From Heterohyrax brucei (taxonomy: Eukaryota; Chordata; Mammalia; Hyracoidea; Procaviidae): a stretch of 64,000 nucleotides of DNA. The stretch spans positions 75,873,833 through 75,937,832 of the forward strand of contig CM053141.1 in the NCBI GenBank assembly GCA_028571685.1. The letters are read 5' to 3'. A program made the position numbers and the translations under genes. The notes under the pieces were generated by a model. That model was not told the DNA's origin, searched no databases, and was given only the letters and a program-made list of their open reading frames with translations. The first letter of the stretch is position 1. The number at the start of each line of letters is the position of its first letter. Positions 34,799 to 46,564 of the stretch are shown here, in pieces.

Positions 34799-35158
34799 TG
34801 GCCCCTGGCCCTGATGCTGCCCTTGCCCATAAATCATAATGAAGGTCCACTCTTCGGACACAAATGGATTGGACTTGGCGAGGCAGAGTGACCATATATT
34901 GGATGCACTTTATGGTTCTATGCATCTATAGGATATCATCCTGCTGACCTCTGGCTGGAGAAAGGAGAGTGGGTGGGGAGGAGGGGAAAGGATACTGTTG
35001 GGAGGATGAGACATGTATGGAGCAGAGAGGAATAGTGTGCTATCACTGGGCAGAGAGAGCAGTGGAAGCTGCATATAGGTGGGCATGTAAGTTTATATGG
35101 GAGTGTACATTTTCACTCAGTCATAATAAAAAAATAAAAAATTAAAAAAATTAAAAAA
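34799..35158 (+). mobile_element. Afrotherian L1 3' end, sense, inserted in RTE
   Basis: The complement of the tail family at 2764 and 11810, here in sense orientation: GGCCCTGATGCTGCCCTTGC to GAGTGTACATTTTCACTCAG, followed by an A-rich tail (35126-35158). It is the only sense copy of this tail family in the window. 5'-truncated within the 3' UTR. Confidence 0.9.
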
Positions 35159-36478
35159 GTGGAATGTGTGAAGTATGAATCTGGGATAATTAGCAGTCAT
35201 CAAAACTGAAATGGAATGCATAAACATTGGTGTCCTAGGCATTAGTGAACTGGAATGGGCTAGTATTGGCCATTAGGAGTCGGACATTCACAAAGTCTAC
35301 TACGCTGGGAGTGAGCGTTTGAAGACAAATGGTGTTGTATTCATCATCAAGAGAACATTTCAGGATGAGTCCTGAAGTATGATGCTGCCAGTGGTAGGAT
35401 ATTACCCATATACCTACAAGGAAGGCCAGTTAATGTGACTGTTACTCAGATTTACACAAAAACTACCAAGACAAAAGATGAAGAAGTTGAAGATTATTAC
35501 CAGCTTCTGCAGTCTGAAATTGATTAAATATGCGAGCAGGATGCATTTGTATTTACTGGTGATTGGAATGTGATCTCCAGCATTGTTTTGTCACCAAGGC
35601 CATATTTTCCACATATTTTCCGGCTGGCGACCCTTCTTCTTTGTTTCCAGCTTTTGCATTCCAATCACCAGTAATTATCAATGCATCCTGATTGCATGGA
35701 CCTTGCCAGGTAGGGTACACGGGAATCAAATTGATTACGTCTGTACACAGAGACAATGGAAAAGCTCAGTATCATTGGTCAAAGCAAGGCCAGGTGCCGA
35801 TTGTGGCATGGAGCATCCATTGCACATATGCAAATTCAAGTTGAAATGGAAGAAAATTGTAACAAGTGCATGAGAGCCAGAGTACAACCTTGAGTGTATC
35901 CCACCTGAGTTTAGAAATCACCTCAAGAACAGATTTGATGTACTGAACACTAATGACCAAAGACTGGACGAGTTGTGGAATGACATCAAAGATATGATAT
36001 AGAAGAATGCAGGACGTCATTAAAAAGACAGTAAAGAAAGAAAACGCCAAAGCAGATGTCAGAAGTAACTGTGAAACTTGCTCTTGAGCATTGAGTAGCC
36101 AAAGCAAGAGGTAGGAATGAAGAAGTAAAAGAACTGAGCAGAAGATTTCAGAGGGCAGTTCAAAAGACAAAGTATTGTAATGGTTTGTACAAAGAGCTGG
36201 GAATAGAAAACCAAAAAGGGAGAGCACACTGTACATTTCTCAAGCTGAAGAAACTGAATCAAAAATTTAAGCCTCAGGTTCCAATAGTGAAGGATTCTGC
36301 AGGGAAAGCATTAAACAACGCAGGAAGCATTAAAAGAAGGGGGAAGAAATAATACACAGTCATACCAAAAAGAACTGGTTGGTGTTCAACCATTTCAAGA
36401 GATAGCATGTGATCAGGAACTGATGGTACTGGAGGAAGAAGTCCAACTGCGCTATAAACACTGATGAAAAAGAAGGCT
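35159..36478 (+). mobile_element. RTE endonuclease region, part 3, with internal inversion
   Basis: Codes for degenerate BovB/RTE AP-endonuclease. NQIDYVCTQRQWKSSVSLVK and ARPGADCG (35729-35815, + strand) are the classic RTE motifs. On the minus strand, 35695-35570 reads ITGDWNAKAGNKEEGSPAGK, which is the catalytic GDWNAK motif in inverted orientation. The segment 35571-35697 is therefore flipped relative to its surroundings. Stops are frequent. It breaks at about 36478 against antisense L1. Confidence 0.88.
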
Positions 36479-39030
36479 GCCTTCCATCTTTTTGCTGCTG
36501 TGGAGAGAGCTGCAGTAAACACTGGCGTCCATGTATCCATGTATGGTGGCCCTTGTTTCTCTGCAAGATATTCCAAGGAGTGGGATTGCTGGATCATACG
36601 GTATGTCTATTTCTAGTTTTTTAAGAAAGTGCGAAATTGATTTCCATAGTGGTTGTACCATTTTACACTCCCACCAACAGTGTAAAAGAGTCCCCGTCTC
36701 TCCACATCCTCTCCAGCATTTATTATTTTGTGTTTTTTGGATTATTTTCAGGCTTGTTGGGGTGAGATGGTATCTCGTAGTTTTGATTTGGATTTCTAGT
36801 GATTATGGTTTGGCTAGTGTTTGTGAGCATTTCCTCATGTATGTGTTGGCATCCAGAGTATCTTCTTTGGTGAAGTACCTGTTTATGTCATTTGCCCATT
36901 TTTTAATTGGATTGTTTGTCTTTTTCTTTTTGAAGTGTTGCAGTTGTCTTGTAGATTAGAGAGATTAGACGTTGACCAGAAGCATGGTGGGCAAAGCTTC
37001 TTTCCCAGCCTGTAGGTAGGCTTTTTACTCTTGATGAAGGCTTTGAACAACCATCAGTGTTTGATTTTTAAGAGTTGCCATTTTTCTGTTTTCATTTCTG
37101 GTGTTTACGGGTTATTGGTGATTTTTTTGAAGACTTAGTTAATGCTGTGGGTTAGGGCTTCCAGGGTCATCTCAATTTTTTCTTCCAAGGTCTGTATTGT
37201 TTTAGCTTTTATATTTAGGTCTTTGATCCATTTTGCCTTAGGTTTTGTACATGGTGTGAGATAAAGGTCTTGTTTCAGTATGCCAATACTGTTTGTCTTT
37301 TCCCCAGTTCACAGCCTTTGGGCCTTTAGCGGATATTAGTGGATGATATTATATTTGGATTCTCAATTCTGTTCCATTGATCTTTGTGTCAACATGAAGC
37401 TTTCTTGACTTCTGTGGCATTGCAGTTTTTAAGGTCAGGTAAAATGAGGCCTCCTACTTTGTTCTTCCTTAGTAATGTTTTACTTATCTGCAGCTTCTTC
37501 CCTTTCTGTATGAAGTTGGTGATTTGTTTCTCCAGCTCTGTAAAAAATGTCATTGAAATTTGTGTTGGGATTGCATTGTATGTATTAGGTAGCTTTGAGT
37601 AGAGTAGTTATTTTCACAATGTTAAGTCTTCCCATTCAAGAGTGAGGTATGTTTCTTCACTTGTTTAAGTCATTTTTGGTTTCTTGCAGTTGATTCTTGG
37701 AGTTTTCTTTGCATAGGTGTTCTCTGGTTAGATTTATCACTAGGTGTTTTAGTCAGCTAGGGCTGCTGTACCAGAAATACCACAGTGGATGGCTTTAACA
37801 AAGGAAGGTTTATTCTTACACAGTCTGGTGGGCTATGAGTCCATATTCAGGGTGTCCACTCCAGGGGAAGGCTTTCCCCCTTTTCAGTTCTGGAGGAAAG
37901 TCTGGTATTGCATCAGTCTTTGTCCAGGGAGCATGTTGGCACAGGGACCTCAAGTCTGAAGGATGCACTCTTCTTCTGATGCTGCTTTCTTGATGGTGTG
38001 AGGTTCCCCATTCTCAGCCCTGTTTCCCTTTCCTTTTATCTCTTGCAGAATGAAAGGATTAAGGGAGGGGCAAGCCATACTCCAGGGAAACTCCCTTTAC
38101 AGTGGAGCAGGGAGGTGATCTTATAAAAGGATTTACAGTCCCACCCTAATCCTTTAACATACAGCATAGGAAAACTGCAGAATGGAGGACAGTCACAAGA
38201 TACTGGGAATGATGGCCCAGCCACATGGCTACACATATTTTTGGGGGGGACACAATTCAATCCATGACACTAGATATTTTATCATCTTGGAGGATACGGT
38301 AACTGGTAATGATTTTGAGATTTCCTCTTTGTCTCTTTCTTGGTGTAAAGGAATCCAAGTGATTTATGTGTGTTTACATTGAATCAACTTGATGGCAGTG
38401 GATTTTTGGTTTATATTGTTTCTTGATACTTCCCTTGAGTCTTCTATTAAATGCAATAGTTTTTTGATGGATTCTGTAGAGTTTTCTGTGTATGGGATCA
38501 TTCATTCACAAATAGGGATACTTCATCTTTGCCAATTTGGATGCCCCTTATTTATCTTGCCTGATTGCTCTGGCTAGGACCTCTAGAATGATATTTAATA
38601 GAAATGGTAACAGTGGACATCCTTGTCTGGTACCTGTTCTTACGGGGAATGTTTTCAACTTCTGTCTGTTTACTGTGATGCTGGCTGTTGATTTTGTGTA
38701 GATACCCTTTATGTTAAGGAGTTTCCCTTCTGTTCTTATTGTGCTGAGAGTTTTTTTTAACATGAATGGTGTTGGATTTTATCAAATGCTTTTTCTGCAT
38801 CAATTAATAGAATCAAGTAGTTCTTGGGTTTTTTTGGTTATGTGGTTGATCACTTTGTTTTTCTAATGTTGAACCATCTCTGCATCCTTGGTATGAATCC
38901 TGCTTGATCATGGTTAAGTTTGTTTTTGATACGGTGTTAATTTCTATTAGCTGGAATTTTGTTGGAAGATTTTTGCATCTAAGTTCTTAGAAATACTGGT
39001 CTGTGAGGAAGATCCTTTTTTTTGACATTG
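36479..39030 (-). mobile_element. L1 ORF2, antisense, split by a solo LTR
   Basis: Antisense ORF2 from TTCCATCTTTTTGCTGCTGT (36482) through GGAGTGGGATTGCTGGATCA and CAGGCTTGTTGGGGTGAGAT, then deeper ORF2 text at 38276-39000 (GGATGCCCCTTATTTATCTT, GGACATCCTTGTCTGGTACC, TGGTTATGTGGTTGATCACT). On the minus strand 36661-36452 reads [20 protein letters not shown]. Stops and gaps are present. The LTR at 37745-38269 interrupts it. Confidence 0.88.
37745..38269 (-). mobile_element. Solo LTR, ERVL-MaLR (MLT1-like), same family as 34166
   Basis: A 525-bp fossil LTR, the reverse complement of the 34166 family, with TG...CA ends. Flanked by CTAGG (37740-37744) and CTAGA (38270-38274), a likely 5-bp target duplication. 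No internal region adjoins it. Opposite orientation and separate target duplications show it is an independent insertion. Confidence 0.75.
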
Positions 39031-39049
39031 TAATAGTGCTTTTATTTTA

Positions 39050-39606
39050 TTTATTTGTTATTTTGATTGAAGGAAAATGTACATTCCCATATAAACTCGC
39101 ATGCTCACCTATATGCAGTTCCCACTGCTCTCCCTGCCTGGCGACAGCACACTCTTCCTCTCTGCTCCATACATGTGCTATCCTCCCAACAGTCTCTTAT
39201 CTCCTCCTCTCCACCCACTTCCCTTCCTCCAGTAAGAGGTCAGCAGGATGATATCCTGTGGATGAATAGAACCATAAAGTGCCTACAAAGACGTGGCCAC
39301 TCTGTATTGCCAAGTACAATCCATTGCTGTCTCAACAGTTGACCTTCATTATGATTTATGAAAAAGGGCAACATCAGGGCCAGGGGCCATGCTCCTGAAG
39401 CCCCTGGACCATCAGTTGTGGTCTTTTAGTGGAGATCTCAGGGAGCACCCCTATTTATTCTTTTGTTGCCAGTGAGACTCAATTTTGTGAGCTCCATCAC
39501 GGCTATCACTTGTGGTGGCCAAGCACCATCTGGTTCTTCTGGTCTCAAGTTGATGTAGACACCCACTCATGTGGGTCTCTCTGTTTTCTGGGTTCTCTTT
39601 CCCCCC
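39050..39606 (-). mobile_element. Afrotherian L1 3' UTR, antisense
   Basis: T-rich start, then GAAAATGTACATTCCCATAT, GCAGTTCCCACTGCTCTCCC, AGAACCATAAAGTGCCTACA and GGTCTCAAGTTGATGTAGAC. Stops abruptly where an RTE 3' end begins. Confidence 0.9.
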
Positions 39607-39776
39607 GTGGAGGAAGATCTTTAATGAGGTGGATTGACATGGTGGCTGCAACAATGAGCTTAAGCATAAAAACAATTGTGGGCATGGTGCAGGACCAGGC
39701 AGTTTTTCATTCTGTTGTGCATAGGGTTGCTGTGAGTTGGAACTGACTCAGCGACACCTAACAGCAACAACAACTA
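39607..39776 (+). mobile_element. RTE 3' end, sense
   Basis: GGAGGAAGATCTTTAATGAG, GATTGACATGGTGGCTGCAA and tail CACCTAACAGCAACAACAAC. It encodes the RWIDMVAATMSLSIKTIVGM type C-terminus. It may be the far end of the RTE that starts at 33868, or a separate copy. Confidence 0.85.
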
Positions 39777-39941
39777 AAAGAAAGAGGTGTAATTTAATAT
39801 TCTAAATTAGCAAAGAGAAAAGATATGTTTTATTAATCCATAGGAATCGATGGAGGAAACAGAGACAAAGAAAAAGAATGATAAACAGAAAATGCTTGGG
39901 AGAAATAACACCAAGTATAGTAATAATCATGTAATTGGTTT

Positions 39942-40215
39942 TGTTAGCTGCCTTTGAGTTGCCCCTGATTCATGATGACTCAGTGCACAGTGGGGTTGGA
40001 CTATTATGATTCATAGGGTTTTTGTCAGCTGATTTTCAGAAATAGATTGCCAGGCCTTTATTTCTAAGGTGAGTTAGTCTGGAAGTTCTGGTGAAATCCA
40101 TTCAACATTGTAGCAACACAAAAGCCTTCACTGATAGACAGGTGGTGGTTGTGCTTGCATTGTGTAGGCTGGGAATCAGACCTGTTCTGTGGCATGGAAA
40201 GTTGAGAATTCTACC
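39942..40215 (-). repeat. AfroSINE, longer subfamily
   Basis: TTTGTTAGCTGCCTTTGAGT, ATAGATTGCCAGGCCTTTAT and a long diverged head region. Same subfamily as 32443 and 57353. Confidence 0.65.
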
Positions 40216-40433
40216 ACCGGCCCATCACTCCCTTTCACCAATAAATGTAATGCATATAAATGAGTCAGACTTCTCCAATACTGGCTTGTCATATTGGAAA
40301 ACATTCTCACTAGGTAAAGCAAACTTAATTGTTTAGCAATAAGAGAATGTTTTGTATGATGATACACCAAACAGCAGTTCACATAAAGGGACTTTGTGGA
40401 ATAAGATGTGATTTAAAATATGCTAGCCAAAAT

Positions 40434-40592
40434 TAAGAGTCCTGGTTGCACAGTGGTTAAGAACTTGGTTGCTAACCAGAAGGCTGGCCATTTAAACCCA
40501 TCAGGTGCTCCTTGGAAACCACATGGGGCAGTTCTACTCTGTCATATAGGTTTGGTACAAATTGGAATTGATGACAATGGGTTTATGAGGTT
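40434..40592 (+). repeat. AfroSINE, sense
   Basis: Head AGTCCTGGTTGCACAGTGGT, middle CATGGGGCAGTTCTACTCTG, tail ATTGGAATTGATGACAATGG. Confidence 0.88.
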
Positions 40593-40789
40593 TAGCCAAA
40601 AAAAAATTTCGAGGTGAAGAATAGACGAAATTTTAAAGCTAGATGATGGATTCGTGGGAGTTTATTATACTTATGTCTGGAATTCTTGATTTCTGTCATA
40701 AAAATTCCAAAAAAGGATTGAGCTAGAGTTGCCAGAGTTTTATGTAATAGCATACACCTTTGAGAAATACTCAGCAATTCTGTCTGTAT

Positions 40790-42290
40790 TTTCTATTATT
40801 CTCCCCTATTCTGTTACTCCAGTCACTCTTAAATTGTTCTTCTTGATAGAATTCTGCATAACTCTTAGTGTTCCTTCATTTTTTTATAATTCTTTTATCT
40901 GATTTTTCTTATATGTTGGTGTCCCCTGATTTGTCGTTAATCTCACAAATTATGCATTCCATTACCTTAGTTCTGCTCCTTTCTGTTGAATTGTCTAATT
41001 ATGTAATTCTGTTGATAATCTGTTGTATTTGACATCATTGTTGCTTGAGTATTTCTTGCAGCCTGTTTAATTCTTCATTATGCTCTGCTTCACTTTGCCC
41101 CATCACCTTTCTGATCTCTTGAAGAGCTCTACATGTTCATGTTTTATAGTCTACCTCCAGTAATTCTGGGAAGTATTCTTTGGAAAAATTTTTAATTCTT
41201 TCTTTTGAGAGTTTTGTTCAGCCATAGTGGTCTCCTTTAAGTGGTTTGTTGTTGACTATTGTCTCTAAGCCGTCAGAAAGTTGTTATAATTTATTTGTTT
41301 ATTGTGTGCTAAATTACATATGTACGTATTTTTACTTTGTTTTTAAATGTCCACATAGGCTGATTTTGGCTAGTTTGATTATTGAAACCCTAGCATTCTA
41401 ACATCTAGTCACCAGGTCGTTAGAGTTGTTACTGTGTGCATGGGTCCAGGCATCAGTTTACTTTTCTTGTATGTATTCTGCTTGGTAGTGCATTTAGTTA
41501 GCCACCCCAGAGTTCTGGTTGAAGGAAGGGAGATTAGTGTAGGCATAAGTTGATGATTGCGCGTGCTGAGAGAGGAAGGGGGCTGATCCAGCCCTCTGTG
41601 CCTAGGCAAAGGACCTGTTTCTCCGTGGAGTTCCAGGGGGCTTACAAATCTTTTTTTTTTTCTTTTCCCTCTGTTTGGTAAATTGTTCCCTCTCCAGGTC
41701 TGGGAGAACAGCTCAGGGCTTAGGTAAGGGATCCCACTTTCAGCCCAGGTAGAGTATCAGGGTTTGGTGCCTGGTTCAGTGCAGAGAAGGGAGGCAGAAG
41801 CACTACGAGAAGGGAAGATGTTTAATTTGAAGGGAAGTTTTAAATCCGTATGAATCTGTGAGCACTTAGCTTTTGACACTCAAAATGGGTGTTGTGATTC
41901 TGCAGGTGCAACCCGCTGAAGCTCAGCTGCCCCTGTTGAGAAAGATACTCCCTGAATGACACCACTCTATTAAACAACCATGCTGGCAGTAGTGACTCTC
42001 CCTACAGGGGTATGGATTCCCACTGGGCCAAGCTTGACCAAATTTGGTGCTTCTGAATCTACAGTCCCCTCTCTGTCATCTAGTCCAATCTCTTAACTTT
42101 CCACCTGATATTCAGGGCTCCTAGAATATCCTATGTTATCCATTGGTTTTCTGGATCTTTGTTGTTAGAGAGATCATGGGATGCCTGTGGCTGTTTTACT
42201 TTCTACTAATGTCTAGCTATTTTTTTTAATTGGTTTTACCTCTTTTCTAAGGTCTTTGAGGGGAAAAAAAATCCATATGTACTCCTTCTT
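40790..42290 (-). mobile_element. Probable L1 5' end (5' UTR/ORF1), antisense
   Basis: T-rich text around 40800-41200 (TTCTTTTATCTGATTTTTCT, TGTTGAATTGTCTAATTATG) resembles antisense L1 ORF1. The GC-richer block at 41440-42100 resembles an L1 5' UTR. No single diagnostic motif is preserved, so the call is tentative. Confidence 0.45.
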
Positions 42291-42944
42291 CAGGTCTCAC
42301 TGCCTAATATGTAATATTACTAAATTTTTTATTGAATAAGTAACTGATAAAACTAAAACTATAATAATATAATAACTGGTTTTTAGATAAAAAACTTGAA
42401 AAACCAGAGAGAGGATAAAAACAAGTTTATAAATTTATGGGAGCACAATGGATATAGGGAACATAAGGAAAAATGATTTTTCTCAACTTTTGAACTGCCT
42501 GTGTAGTCTGATCACATTAAATAAAATATGGAGGGGAGAAGGAAATAAGACTGATGCGGAATGAATGTCAGGAATGTTCTGATGGTAATCACACTTGTAT
42601 ACATTGTTGGAAATTTCTTTTTCACAGGTTAATATGTTGTCAGTAACTTGAACATTGCAATGTTGGTCACACAATCTTACTGTAGTTTATAAAATGAGAA
42701 TATTTTAACTTTTCATATCACTTTCCATCAGACAAAGGAAAATCAACATTTATTTAATTATTATGACTACAACATAAAAGAAAGACTAAGGATTTGACAA
42801 AAAGTGTTAAAATTAATACATGGGTCTCATCCCCTAAAAGCCAAGCCAAGTGCCGTTGAGTCATATTTTATTATTTTATATTAACTTATATTAGGAAAGA
42901 AAAATGGCCATTGTACAGTTAAAAATGTTTTTATTTTGTTACAG
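42291..42944. other. End of intron 5, no recognised feature
   Basis: AT-rich. A 28-base AfroSINE-like scrap (AGCCAAGCCAAGTGCCGTTG) lies at 42838. Confidence 0.4.
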
Positions 42945-43049
42945 GCAGCTGTTAAGTCTAAGAAAGCTACAGATACCTACAAACTCTATGTAGAAAAATA
43001 TGCATTAGCAAAAGCTGATTTTGAACAGAAAATGACAGAAACAGCTCAG
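42945..43049 (+). CDS. FCHO2: FCHO2 coding exon 6 (F-BAR helix)
   Basis: This 35-codon exon has the acceptor TTTTGTTACAG and donor GTTGGT. It reads [20 protein letters not shown], then [15 protein letters not shown], about residues 166-200. It is in phase 0 at both ends. It is separated from exon 5 by 11.1 kb of transposon-rich intron. The conserved [17 protein letters not shown] sequence is diagnostic for FCHO2. Confidence 0.97.
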
Positions 43050-43585
43050 GTTGGTATTTTAAAGTTTTGTGTTTAAATATAGACTTGATCAGAGAAATAG
43101 AGTATATATTTGTATGTATTTATTAATATAATTTTTGTGTCATAATTTTTTGCACGTAAGATGTTACATTGTGCAGTCTTATTGTTAATATCGTTTAAAA
43201 TAAAATAAATAGTATTTTAAAAATATACATCTTATTTTGAGATTGAGGACCACGATGTAGAAATAATAATGTAAAGGATTTATTTGGGTAAATCAGAAGA
43301 GACTGTTTAAAGATAACTGGGGAAAATGGGAGTACCAGAAGATGAGGAAGACAATGCTGATTGTTAGCTTTATATGTGGGCCTTAAAATTGACTTGTGCT
43401 TTAGAATGGAACTGAGATGATGCAGTGAAACTCATGAGTCTTGGATAATTATGTTTGATCTGGTAGTCTTAAAGCTTTAATTAAAGGCCTAGGTTTAAGA
43501 TATGTATCTCTTATGGATCATACTGGAAATCCTTACATCTACCGTCTTGTCCTCTTTTTTACATTTTTTCCTCCCCTACGCTTAC
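43050..43585. other. Start of intron 6, no recognised feature
   Basis: AT-rich and unique-looking after the exon 6 donor. Confidence 0.4.
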
Positions 43586-43587
43586 CC

Positions 43588-43757
43588 ACCCAAACCAAAT
43601 CAACTGCCATTGAGTCAGGTCTGACTCATAGCAACTGTATAGGTCAGAGTAGAACTGCCCCATAGAGTTTCTAAGGAGCGCCTAGTGTATTTGAACCACC
43701 AGCCTTTTGGTTAGCAGACGTAATGCTTAATCCACTACACCACTGGGGTTTCCCCTT
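43588..43757 (-). repeat. AfroSINE
   Basis: CAAATCAACTGCCATTGAGT to CCACTACACCACTGGGGTTT; near full length. Confidence 0.9.
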
Positions 43758-43919
43758 AGCACTTATCATCATCTTAATATACCCTGTATTTTATTTCTGG
43801 ATCATTGAGGATAGACTAGGGCTTCCTCAAATTTTCAGTGGCTTATAACATCAAGGTTTAGCTTCTTGGTTGTACAGTGTATTGATCATGGGTCAACTGT
43901 AGCTCTGCCTCACAACATC

Positions 43920-44205
43920 TTTATTTATTTTTTAAAGTGCTCACTGGTAATCTTTCTTTCTTTATTATAATTGAGGGAAAATGTACATTCCCATATAAAT
44001 TTGCATGCTCACCTGTTCTCCCTGCCTGGTGATAGCACACTCTTCCTCTCCGTTCTATACGTGTTATATCCTCCTAACAATCTCCTGTCCCCTCTCCACC
44101 CTCTTCCCCGCCTCCAGTAAGAGGTCAGCGGGACAGCATCCTATAGATGCATAGAACCATAAAGTGCACACATGATATGGTCACTCTGTGCGTCACTACA
44201 TCGTT
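43920..44205 (-). mobile_element. Afrotherian L1 3' UTR, antisense, short
   Basis: GAGGGAAAATGTACATTCCC, CCTCCAGTAAGAGGTCAGCG, AGAACCATAAAGTGCACACA. Lacks the CCACCTATATGCAGCTTCC segment found in sister copies. Confidence 0.88.
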
Positions 44206-44722
44206 ACTATGATACTGAGGCTGTTGGCAGAACCTTTATTTGGATCATTCCTAGTCATCATTGTTGAAGGTTTAGAAATTAGATAAAGCACACTACCCAT
44301 ATTTTTTTAAATTGTCTGTCTTGCCCAAATAAAATGTAAGTTCTCTGAGACATGGATCTTTGGTTGTTTTGTTTGCTACAGTCTCTGAGGTGCTTAAAAC
44401 AGTTCCTAGCTCAAGGTAGTCAAGGTAGGCACTCAATATTTACTAAATGAAGGAAAGACTTTATGAATCTGACCATGCAGTTAAAAAAGACTTGCATGCT
44501 AGTGTGCGTGCATGCATCCATCTGTCTTTATCTACCATGCTGTGCCACTGAGCTAGATGCTGGTATGTATGTAAATTTAAAAAAATATTTCTACTGTAGG
44601 TGAAGTTTACAGTATAGGTGGGGAGGCAGGCAGTAAATACATGCTTAATTATTTAATTATAAATTACAATAATCATGTAATGTAGAATAATAGAAGTGAC
44701 TTAATTATTTTGTTGGGGAGTC

Positions 44723-44870
44723 AAACTAAACCGAATTCACTGCTATTGAATAGATTCCAACTTATAGCTACCCTATATTACAGAGCACAACTGCCTTATA
44801 GAGTTTCTAAGGAGCACCTGGTGGATTTGAACTGCTAACCTTTTAGTAGGAGCTGTAGCCTTTAGGGAGT
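44723..44870 (-). repeat. AfroSINE
   Basis: AACCGAATTCACTGCTATTG to GGATTTGAACTGCTAACCTT; the tRNA head is partly lost. Confidence 0.85.
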
Positions 44871-45589
44871 CAGGGGGTCCTTTTTGAAATAAAATGACAT
44901 TTAAAACTCTGACATGAAGAAATGAATAATAGACTAATAGAGCAAGAGAGTCCCAGGCATCGGGGACTGCGGGCATGAAGGGACAGAGGTGTAAATGAAC
45001 CATCACATTCCAGAAAGGAAAAACAAAAGAAACGATAAAGCTGCTAACACTGAGCATGGAGAATTGGTAGTGAGAAATGATTGAGAGTTGGGCAATGATT
45101 AGAACTTTATAGGCTTTAGTAAGGATTTAGGTTTTCTTCTAAGACAGTGGGACACTACTAAAGTTTTAAGCAAGGATATTACTTAATATGATTTGCTTTT
45201 TAGAAGTTTTATTTTGGCAGTTGTGTTAAGAGTGGATTATAGTGAAGCCACAGGAGAATCAAGAGTCAAGTTTATGGTAGATAGTAGTCAATGAGAAATG
45301 ATACAGGCCAGTGTGGTACCCTTGGAGATAAATTGAAGGCATTTATAAAGATTTTGATTTGTAAGCCTGTGTAGGCAGAGGTCAGAGACTACTTTGCACA
45401 AACACAGTTTGAAGGATCAGGAGGGAGTCAGACATTCAATTTTGAATAAGTTAATTTTGAGATCGTTAAGTGGAGCTATCAAATGGGCAGTGTCTACTGG
45501 AAGTAATGTTGACCTGAGATATTCAGCCACAGTCCCTTACTCAAAATTCTGAATCCCAAAATCTCAGAGAAACCAAAAGATGTTTTTGG

Positions 45590-46478
45590 TTTTGTTTTTT
45601 AACTTTTCATTTTGTAACTAATTTAGCAGCAAAGCTTGACCTAATGAGTAGCATCTAGGGTCTTAAAAGCTAGAAAGTGGCCATCTAAGTATCAGTTGGT
45701 CTCAACCCACCTGAATCAAAAGAGAATGAAGAGCATCAGAGACATAAGGAAAATGTGAACCTAGGTGACAGAAACGAACAAACAAAAAAACCAAACCCAC
45801 TGCTGTTGAGTTGGGTCCAGCCATAGCGATCCTGTAGGTCAGGATAAAACTGCCCCATAGACTTTCCAAAGAGCACCTGGAGGATTTGAACTGCTGACTT
45901 TTTGGTTGGCAGATGCTTCACATAACCCAGTATCCCATCAGGGTTTCTAGGAGACAGACAGTACCCCATAAACCAGAGATGACAACATGAGCCTGGTGCC
46001 TGGCTACCACCAATAACTCCCCTTACAGGGAACTCGGCAGAGTCACTGATAGAACAGGAGAAATGTGGGGTGCAGAACTCGAACTCTAGTAACTAAAAAG
46101 ACCAGACTTGATGGATGGTCTGGCATACTCCAGGATCCCTGGACTACATGACCCCTGGACTTTCTTTAGGCTAGAACTGAAACCATTCCAGAAGTCAGCT
46201 CCTTGGACAAAGATTGAACTGGTCTGTGAAACATGAAATGATGCTAGTGAAGAGTGTGCTTCTTGGTTTGAGTAGATACGTGGGAATAACTGGGCAGCAC
46301 CTGTCCAGCAGTATGATAAGAAAGGACAAGAGCTGGCTGAATGGATGTAGGATGCAGGGAAGGAATGTGTTGTTGGGTAGAGTGTGGGTAGAGCGGCTAG
46401 GGTCATGTAGCAAAATTTGTACATTTTAACATGAGAAACTGACTTGAATTGTAAACGTTCACTTAAAACACAAACTTT
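45590..46478 (+). mobile_element. L1 3' UTR, sense, split by an AfroSINE
   Basis: Text matching 18850-19286: AGCATCTAGGGTCTTAAAAG, ATCAGTTGGTCTCAACCCAC, GGCTAGAACTGAAACCATTC, CTGACTTGAATTGTAAACGT. Ends near an ACTTAAAACACAAAC tail. An AfroSINE sits at 45783-45951. Confidence 0.75.
45783..45951 (-). repeat. AfroSINE inside L1 3' UTR
   Basis: AAACCAAACCCACTGCTGTT to CATAACCCAGTATCCCATCA; the tRNA-like head is slightly altered. Confidence 0.88.
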
Positions 46479-46564
46479 TTTTTGATGGTAACAAAATTTG
46501 ACTTGAACTGATATGAAGGTATTTATAGTTTTTATTTATCCCATTAAATCTAGGGATATATATA

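Noticed and set aside
34166-38269. The two LTRs as the ends of one provirus
   Set aside because: They are in opposite orientation and have different target duplications. The DNA between them is RTE and L1, not retroviral.
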